IMG/VR virus record: IMGVR_UViG_3300009176_000082
Location: 1-22,375 of that record
DNA from: a virus
Reading direction: 5' to 3' (one strand)
Length of the DNA: 22,375 bases
The position numbers were made by a program, and so were the translations under genes. Below, piece after piece: positions 1 to 4,518 of this stretch; the stretch's first letter is position 1; the number at the start of each line of letters is the position of its first letter. The notes beneath the pieces were generated by a model. It was not told the DNA's origin, searched no databases, and was given only the letters and a program-made list of their open reading frames with translations.

Positions 1-2
1 AC

Positions 3-143
3 GCCACGAACGCCGCCAAGCTCGGCCCGCTCGGCTACGTCGCATCACCGACGAGTGCGTGGACGACGGGGCAACGCATCAGGGTGAGCGGCTTCTCGTT
101 CTTCTGGAACGGGACCGCGTGGACAGCAGGGAGCGCACCATGA
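3..143 (+). CDS. C-terminal end of a virion protein (5' partial)
   Basis: An open frame enters from the left edge and ends with TGA at 141-143; only 46 residues are visible. They include GYVASPTSAWTTGQ and FFWNGTAWTAGSAP. From memory, this kind of Trp/Gly-rich ending occurs in virion proteins encoded near the capsid gene of actinobacterial siphophages; this was not searched. Its position directly before the connector genes fits a capsid, decoration or capsid-associated protein. The stop overlaps the next start as ATGA, so the two genes are probably translationally coupled. The specific role cannot be decided from this fragment. Confidence 0.75.
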   Translation, partial: ATNAAKLGPLGYVASPTSAWTTGQRIRVSGFSFFWNGTAWTAGSAP

Positions 144-481
144 CCGACGAGAACGAAGTCGAGGTCGAGGAGTCGACGTACGTGGACCCGACCGTCGAAG
201 TGTTTGAGCGTGAAGCGGCAGCAGCCGCCGAAGCCGAAGATGTCGACGAGCTCGAGTACACGGACCCGACTGTCGACGTGTTCGACAACGCGGCAGCGAA
301 CGCCGAGGACTCCGCTGGCGGGTCGCCGGTCGACTCGCCGCAGTCGTATTCGATCCCGGCGATCCAAGACTGGGTCGCTGATCATCCCGATGACGCTGAG
401 GCGATCCTCGACGCCGAAGAAGCACGAGGCAAGCAGGCACGCAGCTCGCTCGTGTCGTGGCTTGAGTCGCGGATCGACTGA
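140..481 (+). CDS. acidic head-connector-associated protein with duplicated DPT motif
   Basis: This gene encodes 113 residues. The ATG at 140 is chosen because it overlaps the previous stop (ATGA) and has GGGAG seven bases upstream. The N-terminal half is very acidic and holds an imperfect duplication: YVDPTVEVFEREAAA at residues 14-28 and YTDPTVDVFDNAAAN at 40-54, a 26-residue (78-bp) period. The C-terminal part, about residues 66-113, reads like a small helical domain (IQDWVADHPDDAEAILDAEE, then SSLVSWLESRID). Similar endings occur in small actinophage proteins encoded between capsid and connector genes. The exact role is unknown; a scaffold-like or connector accessory role is inferred from position only. 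Confidence 0.8.
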   Translation: MTDENEVEVEESTYVDPTVEVFEREAAAAAEAEDVDELEYTDPTVDVFDNAAANAEDSAGGSPVDSPQSYSIPAIQDWVADHPDDAEAILDAEEARGKQARSSLVSWLESRID

Positions 482-492
482 CCGGCACCACG

Positions 493-498
493 TAGGCT
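493..498 (+). promoter_or_regulatory. putative leaderless -10 (TAGGCT) of connector gene
   Basis: TAGGCT lies 7 bases before the ATG at 506, and no Shine-Dalgarno sequence is present. Transcription would begin at or next to the start codon. No good -35 hexamer is seen at 16-18 bases. Confidence 0.5.
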
Positions 499-505
499 CG
501 GCGAC

Positions 506-1222
506 ATGACCGCCGTCGAGAACGAAGTGTCGCCGTCGTGCGAGGACTGGCCGATCGCTTGGGCGTGCGATACCGGCGACGTTGATCCCGAGCTGCTCGT
601 GCTCGCCGAGGACGGCGCACGGTCGATCCTGTGGGCGTACGGCGGTCGCAACGTCGGTCGCTGCACGTTCACCGAGGGCTACTACCCGGGTTGCGATGCG
701 TGCCCCGGTGCCCCGTACAAGACGGCGAGCGGCCAGTGGCGCAACGGTGGCGGGGCGCACGACTGCTGCCGCATCCTGCTCGTGCGCCAGCCGGTCGCTT
801 CGATCGAAGCCGTGACCGTGAACGGCGAGCTGCTCGACCCAGCGGCCTACACGACGGACGGGGCCTGGCTCCGTCGCAACGGCGAGTGCTGGCCGTGCGG
901 CGGCGACGACTGCTCGGCACCACCCGTGGTCGTCACGTACACGGCTGGACGCCCGCTCCCGGCGTTCACCCCGGCTGCGATGGGCGAAGTCGCATGCGAG
1001 GTGCTGTACGGCCTCCAAGGCGCAGCGTGCAAGCTGCCGTCCCGAGCCGTCTCGGTGACCCGCCAGGGCGTCACGGTGCAGCTCGCCGCGGCCGACGACC
1101 TCGCCGGACGCAACCGTCTCGGCCTGCCGATCGCCGATGCGTGGATCACGATCATGAATCCCGGTGGGCTACAGGCGGCGTCGCGCGTCTACTCGCCGGA
1201 CCTCGCTCGACGAGGCTCGTAG
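506..1222 (+). CDS. head-tail adaptor (connector) protein
   Basis: This 238-residue protein resembles the actinophage head-to-tail adaptor family related in role to HK97 gp6, which forms the ring below the portal. Supporting features are the central CCRILLVRQPVASIEAVTVNG stretch (visible from residue 90), the VVTYTAGRPLPAFTPAAMGE segment with following Cys residues, and the RQGVTVQL motif followed by a C-terminal NPGGLQAASRVYSPD. It is unusually Cys-rich, with about 12 Cys, several in CxxC-like pairs (CDACPG, CWPC); this may mean disulfides or metal binding. The start has a TAGGCT hexamer 7 bases upstream. The stop shares a base with the next GTG (TAGTG). The family call rests on remembered similarity. 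Confidence 0.75.
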   Translation: MTAVENEVSPSCEDWPIAWACDTGDVDPELLVLAEDGARSILWAYGGRNVGRCTFTEGYYPGCDACPGAPYKTASGQWRNGGGAHDCCRILLVRQPVASIEAVTVNGELLDPAAYTTDGAWLRRNGECWPCGGDDCSAPPVVVTYTAGRPLPAFTPAAMGEVACEVLYGLQGAACKLPSRAVSVTRQGVTVQLAAADDLAGRNRLGLPIADAWITIMNPGGLQAASRVYSPDLARRGS

Positions 1223-1716
1223 TGGAGCAGACAGCGGCAACGGTCTGCGAGGCCGTCAGGGCGTACGTCGCCGACCGGTTGACGGCGTGCGGGTTCGTGA
1301 TCTCGACCACGTACGTCGGTGCCGGTCTGATCGCTTGGGACGACTGCTGCGGGATGCTCGTCGTGGTCCCCGAACGCATCTACCGGAGCGCGGTGTGGCC
1401 GATCGAAGGACCGGACCAGAACGGCTGCTACGAGGGCCTTGCGGCGATCCAGATGACGGCCCTGTGGTTGTCGTGCATGCCGACCGTGGACGACCGTGGC
1501 AGGCCGCCAACGGTGAAGGCGATGACGGCGGCGTACACCGAGTTCTTGAACGCTGCGGCGGTCGTGTGGAATGCCCTCACGGAGCTGCCGTGGGAGTGGG
1601 AGACGACCGGCCTCAACCAGACGTTCCTCGGGACCGAGGGCGGATGCATCGGTGTCGAGACGCGGCTCACGGTCGGGATCGACGAAGACCAGTGGTGCGT
1701 GGCGAGCTGCCCGTGA
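1222..1716 (+). CDS. tail terminator / neck protein
   Basis: The protein has 164 residues. The GTG start at 1222 overlaps the upstream TAG by one base, which points to termination-reinitiation coupling. Residues AGLIAWDDCCGMLVVVPERI, then IYRSAVWPIEG, LSCMPTVDDRGRPPT and the C-terminal TEGGCIGVETRLTVGIDED match, from memory, a conserved actinophage family placed after the head-tail adaptor and usually named tail terminator or head-tail connector complex protein. Such proteins cap the tail tube or join neck and tail. Nine Cys residues echo the Cys-rich upstream adaptor, and the two may be structurally linked. The alternative is a neck protein; the exact ring assignment is uncertain. Confidence 0.7.
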   Translation: MEQTAATVCEAVRAYVADRLTACGFVISTTYVGAGLIAWDDCCGMLVVVPERIYRSAVWPIEGPDQNGCYEGLAAIQMTALWLSCMPTVDDRGRPPTVKAMTAAYTEFLNAAAVVWNALTELPWEWETTGLNQTFLGTEGGCIGVETRLTVGIDEDQWCVASCP

Positions 1717-1729
1717 AACACTTGCGGCC

Positions 1730-2503
1730 ATGACGTTCAAGCTGATGCCTCGTGGCGCGGTGTGGCCGCACGAGCTGCCGTCGAACATGAACGGCACGCC
1801 ACGCCCGCTGCTGCGTCCCGGTCGACCGTGGCTGACGATCCACTACACGGGCGGCGGTACGTGGCTCGACCCCGGCGACACACCGAGCGAGATGCGAGCG
1901 ATTCAGGATTACGCCGCAGGGCCAGGCAAGGCGACCCCGTGGGAATACAACTGGGTGATCGACGGTCAGGGCGTCATCTGGGAGTACGCAGGCGACTACC
2001 GGGCGGCGCACTCGGGCGGCGAGAACGACGACGCCATCGGTGTGCTGCTGCTCGTCGGTTTCAAGGGGAAGTATCCGGACGGCATCGAGTACTGGGAGCA
2101 CCCACCGACCGCGATGATCACCGCGGTACGTCAGCTCCGGTTCGTCCTCGTCGAGCGGGGCATGCTCGCCGCCGACCACAAGATGCTGCCGCACAAGGAG
2201 ATGCCAGGCGCAGCGACCGCATGTCCCGGCCAGGCCGTGATGGCAGCATGGACGTTGCTCACCGCCCCGTGGACGACCACGCCACCAGCAGTAGGAGATG
2301 ATGAGATGTACCTTGCATACCTCGACGACGGAACCGTCTGCGTTGTCGGCTCGGCCGTGCGGCCCGTGTCGAGCGAGGAGATCGAACCGGGCGGCATCCT
2401 CGCCGGTCTGCCCCGCGTCACGCCGGACCCCGGCTCCAACCAGCACTACTGGTTGCGCATGGGAGTCGACGAGTACATCCGTCGCGTGCAAGGTGATGGG
2501 TGA
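1730..2503 (+). CDS. endolysin, N-acetylmuramoyl-L-alanine amidase (Amidase_2/PGRP type)
   Basis: This 257-residue protein would cut the bond between N-acetylmuramic acid and L-alanine in peptidoglycan for host lysis. The Amidase_2 fold is supported by IHYTGGG (zinc ligand His38), YNWVIDGQG (Tyr73 at the usual catalytic Tyr site), AAHSGGENDDAIGV, and LPHKEMPGAATACPGQ (His155 and Cys165 as remaining zinc ligands). There is no signal peptide, so export by a holin is expected. Residues about 190-257 form a separate C-terminal region of unknown family, possibly cell-wall binding. A perfect AGGAG eight bases before in-frame Met193 suggests it may also be made alone. The ATG at 1730 has no clear Shine-Dalgarno sequence. 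The gene sits inside the head-tail connector region rather than after the tail genes. Confidence 0.88.
   Translation: MTFKLMPRGAVWPHELPSNMNGTPRPLLRPGRPWLTIHYTGGGTWLDPGDTPSEMRAIQDYAAGPGKATPWEYNWVIDGQGVIWEYAGDYRAAHSGGENDDAIGVLLLVGFKGKYPDGIEYWEHPPTAMITAVRQLRFVLVERGMLAADHKMLPHKEMPGAATACPGQAVMAAWTLLTAPWTTTPPAVGDDEMYLAYLDDGTVCVVGSAVRPVSSEEIEPGGILAGLPRVTPDPGSNQHYWLRMGVDEYIRRVQGDG
2293..2308 (+). promoter_or_regulatory. internal ribosome binding site and ATG within endolysin
   Basis: AGGAG at 2293-2297 is followed by eight bases and an in-frame ATG at 2306. Translation from here would give a 65-residue product equal to the C-terminal domain (starts MYLAYLDDGTV). The main endolysin start lacks such a site, so this one stands out. 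Confidence 0.5.
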
Positions 2504-2717
2504 CGGGCGCGAACCTGTCGGCGATCCCGACCATGTCGGTCCGAGGATCGCGCCGCGCTGGTTCGACGTGGTACGCCAGGTCGTCATCTTCGTGCTCGGC
2601 GTCTGGCTGATCGTGTTCGCCGCAACGACGACCGGCCACGACCTGCCGTTCATCGTCACCGGCCTCGTGCTGCTCGGGATGATCCCGATGGAACGCGCGA
2701 TGCGGCGGCGAGACTAG
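2496..2717 (+). CDS. small membrane protein, holin candidate
   Basis: This 73-residue protein has a charged N-terminus followed by two hydrophobic segments: about residues 25-44 (VVRQVVIFVLGVWLIVFAA) and about 51-67 (LPFIVTGLVLLGMIPM). It ends in a short basic tail, RAMRRRD. Two transmembrane helices, small size, a basic C-terminus and a position overlapping the end of the endolysin gene by 8 bases fit a holin with two membrane spans. The family is not recognised, and many phages also carry other tiny membrane proteins, so the role is inferred from context. The ATG at 2496 is preferred; a GTG at 2493 is also in frame. Confidence 0.6.
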   Translation: MGDGREPVGDPDHVGPRIAPRWFDVVRQVVIFVLGVWLIVFAATTTGHDLPFIVTGLVLLGMIPMERAMRRRD

Positions 2718-2723
2718 GTCGCA

Positions 2724-3152
2724 ATGGCAACGGTCGAAGTCCGAGTCGTTCACTACCCCGATGTCGTCGAGCACATCACCAGCTCGCCGCAGGGCGACGT
2801 GATGCAAGACCTCCTCAAGCGCGGCAACCGGGTCCTCAACGCCGCACGCCGACTGTGCCCCGTCAACACGGGCCAGCTCCGAGCCTCGCTGTACATGGAG
2901 GCCGTGACGATGGACGGCGGGCCAGCGGTACGCATCGGATCGAACCTCGACTATGCGACCTACGTCCACGAGGGCCACGGCGACATCTACCCGGTGTCGG
3001 CGAAGATCCTGGCCTGGCCTGGCATCAACAACTCGGGCAAGGGATCGAGGCGCTACCGGGGCGGGGCAACCTCGGGATACGTGTTCGCCCACCACGTCCG
3101 ACCCGTCGCCGGGCAACCGTTCCTGCTCAATGCGCTCGACGCCGCCCGATAG
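2724..3152 (+). CDS. HK97 gp10-like neck/tail completion protein
   Basis: The protein has 142 residues. The pattern CPVNTGQLRASLYMEAV (about residues 49-65), then IGSNLDYATYVHEGHGDIYP, and the ending HHVRPVAGQPFLLNALDAAR is the classic layout of the HK97 gp10-like family: a P-x-x-TG-x-L-x-x-S helix, a YAxxVHEG strand, and RPxxGxPFL near the end. These proteins act in head-tail joining or tail completion. The gene follows the holin candidate by six bases and probably continues the connector transcript that the lysis genes interrupt. A hairpin follows immediately after the stop. Confidence 0.82.
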   Translation: MATVEVRVVHYPDVVEHITSSPQGDVMQDLLKRGNRVLNAARRLCPVNTGQLRASLYMEAVTMDGGPAVRIGSNLDYATYVHEGHGDIYPVSAKILAWPGINNSGKGSRRYRGGATSGYVFAHHVRPVAGQPFLLNALDAAR

Positions 3153-3170
3153 GGGCCTACGTGCGCCCCT
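3151..3170 (+). terminator. hairpin after gp10-like gene
   Basis: AGGGGC (3151-3156) and GCCCCT (3165-3170) form a perfect 6-bp stem with an 8-base loop, overlapping the TAG stop. No U-run follows, so terminator function is uncertain. Confidence 0.35.
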
Positions 3171-3171
3171 G
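3157..3171 (+). repeat. 15-bp direct repeat, left copy
   Basis: CTACGTGCGCCCCTG occurs here and again at 3762-3776, one copy on each side of the DUF6884-like gene. Flanking bases differ, so the match is confined to these 15 bases. Confidence 0.7.
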
Positions 3172-3218
3172 GCGGCCTCCACGGGTTCGCCGGGGCACTT
3201 GGGCCATCCGGCCTGGTT

Positions 3219-3241
3219 CCCCTGATAGATCGCAGCAGGGG
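3219..3241 (+). terminator. hairpin upstream of DUF6884-like promoter
   Basis: CCCCTG (3219-3224) pairs with CAGGGG (3236-3241) around an 11-base loop. It ends 21 bases before the CTAG element of the next promoter. It may insulate the cargo gene from upstream transcription. There is no U-run. Confidence 0.35.
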
Positions 3242-3262
3242 CCGACCAAGGTGTCACCGGGG

Positions 3263-3279
3263 CTAGGCCCGCCTACGAT
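3263..3279 (+). promoter_or_regulatory. CTAG-N7-TACGAT promoter of DUF6884-like gene
   Basis: CTAG at 3263-3266 and TACGAT at 3274-3279 are 7 bases apart, as at three other sites in the window. TACGAT is 7 bases before the GTG start, which fits leaderless transcription. GTGTCA at 3251-3256, 17 bases upstream of the -10, is a fair -35 match. Confidence 0.6.
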
Positions 3280-3286
3280 TATCCCC

Positions 3287-3739
3287 GTGAACGCAATCCC
3301 CACCCCGAGCCGCCGAGTCGTGTTCGTGATCCCCTGCTCGGCAGGCAAGGCCGACGAGGCCCGCCCCGCCGCCGAGCTGTACACGTCGGTGTTCTTCGGT
3401 CAGGCGCTCGCCGCGGCCCGCTCCGAGGTCGCCGACGCCGACATCCTCGTCCTGTCGGCCCGCCACGGCCTGCTGGCACTCGACGACGAGGTCGCCCCGT
3501 ACGACACGAAGATGGGCGACGCCGGTTGCGTGGACGTGTCGAAGCTGGCAGCGCAAGCGATCGGTCGAGGCCTGGTCGACGCCGACGTGTACGCCCTGCT
3601 CCCGGCGAGCTACTTCGCTCGGCTCGACGAGGCCCTGCGGATCTTCGACACGTACGCCACCCCCGTGTACGAAGCGACTGGCGGGATCGGCGACCAGAAG
3701 CACGTGTGCTCGGTGCTGGCAGCTCGGGACGCCGCCTGA
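3287..3739 (+). CDS. DUF6884-like protein (cargo gene)
   Basis: This 150-residue protein looks like the DUF6884 family: VVFVIPCSAGKADEARPAAE near the N-terminus with a Cys after the first strand, ELYTSVFFGQALAAAR, then the hallmark LVLSARHGLLALDDEVAPYD and a later Asp/Tyr-rich C-terminal half. The family's biochemical role is not established as far as I know. The GTG at 3287 is chosen because an in-frame TACGAT lies exactly 7 bases upstream and no Shine-Dalgarno sequence exists. The gene interrupts the structural module, has non-coding DNA on both sides (134 and 159 bases), its own promoter of the early type, and flanking 15-bp direct repeats. These are signs of a moron-like insertion. Confidence 0.75.
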   Translation: MNAIPTPSRRVVFVIPCSAGKADEARPAAELYTSVFFGQALAAARSEVADADILVLSARHGLLALDDEVAPYDTKMGDAGCVDVSKLAAQAIGRGLVDADVYALLPASYFARLDEALRIFDTYATPVYEATGGIGDQKHVCSVLAARDAA

Positions 3740-3761
3740 TCCCACGAGCCGCCCAGACCCG

Positions 3762-3776
3762 CTACGTGCGCCCCTG
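3762..3776 (+). repeat. 15-bp direct repeat, right copy
   Basis: Second copy of CTACGTGCGCCCCTG (first at 3157-3171), in the intergenic space after the DUF6884-like gene. The 605-bp offset encloses the gene and its promoter. Confidence 0.7.
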
Positions 3777-3814
3777 CTGCGAGCAATCGCCAGCCGGGGC
3801 GCCTTATGCGTTTT
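3768..3814 (+). terminator. hairpin plus TTTT after DUF6884-like gene
   Basis: GCGCCCC (3768-3774) pairs with GGGGCGC (3796-3802) around a 21-base loop, and TTTT follows at 3811-3814. This is a weak but plausible intrinsic terminator for the cargo gene. The left arm lies within the direct repeat. Confidence 0.35.
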
Positions 3815-3885
3815 GGGGGTGGGTCGCCAGCAGATCGCAACGTAGCGCCTCTCGCCCACGTTGCCGGGTCGAGGCGAGGTCCGGC

Positions 3886-3891
3886 TAGGGT
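3886..3891 (+). promoter_or_regulatory. putative leaderless -10 (TAGGGT) of tail chaperone
   Basis: TAGGGT is 7 bases before the ATG at 3899. TTGCCG at 3861-3866 could be a -35 with a long 19-base spacer. No convincing Shine-Dalgarno sequence is present. Confidence 0.5.
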
Positions 3892-3898
3892 CGAGGCT

Positions 3899-4324
3899 AT
3901 GGCTCGCTATGAGTTCGGCCGGTCGCTCGACGACCCCGACACCCTCGTCATCCAAGGCAGGGAGTACACGATGATGCCGATTGGCGTCCGCGTGATGCGC
4001 TCGGTCCTCACCAAGCGGCGGGCGCTCGTCGCCGACCTCGCCTCGACCGATGTCGAACGCCAGGCGGAAGCGAGCGACGAGATGCTGTCGCTGATGCTCG
4101 ACCTGATCGTCTCGGCAGTGGTCCCCGACGAACGGGAGCAGCTCCGCACGCAGCTCGACGAGTCGGTCGGCGCTGTGCTGGTCGGCGAGATCGCCGGGGC
4201 GTTGCTCGGCAACTTGAGCGACCTGAACCCTACTCAGCCGGGGTCGTCCTCCAATGGATCGACGCCAACTGGTCGGACTTCGACGGTTGGTGCGGTGCCC
4301 GCGGAGTCGACCCCGGCGAGCTGA
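3899..4324 (+). CDS. tail assembly chaperone (short product)
   Basis: This 141-residue protein sits directly before the tape measure gene, where siphophages encode the chaperone that wraps the tape measure protein during tail assembly (lambda G-like). Residues 1-110 form a plausible helical domain (REYTMMPIGVRVMRSVL, MLSLMLDLIVSAVVPDE, LRTQLDES). After about residue 115 the sequence becomes Ser/Thr/Pro/Gly-rich, typical of a short tail read after a frameshift point. A second conserved-looking frame in the -1 phase starts to be meaningful at about 4231 and runs to 4509. The pair therefore looks like a G/GT system. No similarity by name can be checked here; the call rests on position and frame structure. 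Confidence 0.78.
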   Translation: MARYEFGRSLDDPDTLVIQGREYTMMPIGVRVMRSVLTKRRALVADLASTDVERQAEASDEMLSLMLDLIVSAVVPDEREQLRTQLDESVGAVLVGEIAGALLGNLSDLNPTQPGSSSNGSTPTGRTSTVGAVPAESTPAS

Positions 4325-4509
4325 GCGCACGACGAGCCGTCAACCTGTACCTGTTCTCGCTGCGCGAGTGGGCTGACGAGGAACGCAGCGAGGAGATCGA
4401 AGCGGCGCTGATGCCACCGAACCAGATGGACTCGATGCGCAAGGTGCCGGTGTGGTGGAAGGACGACGAGGACGCCTGGTCATCGTTCGCTGCGGCGACG
4501 AGGGTCTAG
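4243..4509 (+). CDS. -1 frame extension of tail assembly chaperone (GT-type)
   Basis: In the -1 frame relative to the chaperone, codons from about 4231 read YSAGVVLQWIDANWSDFDGW, later VNLYLFSLREWADEERSE and VPVWWKDDEDAWSSFAAA, ending at TAG 4507-4509. There is no start codon near its beginning, so expression by ribosomal frameshifting from the 3899 gene is expected. The GT product would be about 203 residues. The best slip site I see is the four-G run at 4240-4243 (codons CCG GGG TCG), where a GGG-reading tRNA can move back one base and re-pair perfectly. It is not a standard XXXYYYZ heptamer. The junction coordinate is therefore approximate. The TAG stop forms part of the -10 of the tape measure gene. 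Confidence 0.72.
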   Translation, partial: VVLQWIDANWSDFDGWCGARGVDPGELSARRAVNLYLFSLREWADEERSEEIEAALMPPNQMDSMRKVPVWWKDDEDAWSSFAAATRV

Positions 4510-4512
4510 CCT
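4507..4512 (+). promoter_or_regulatory. putative leaderless -10 (TAGCCT) of tape measure gene
   Basis: TAGCCT starts with the stop codon of the chaperone extension and ends 6 bases before the GTG at 4519. No Shine-Dalgarno sequence is visible. Confidence 0.45.
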
Positions 4513-4518
4513 GCTGCG

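Noticed and set aside
2715-2723. TAGGTC before the gp10-like gene as another leaderless -10
   Set aside because: It does not fit TANNNT and is only three bases from the ATG; the TAG is simply the upstream stop codon.
3832-3840. AGATCGCA shared by 3228 and 3832 as a longer extension of the direct repeats
   Set aside because: Eight bases only, at different distances from the 15-bp repeats, so likely chance.
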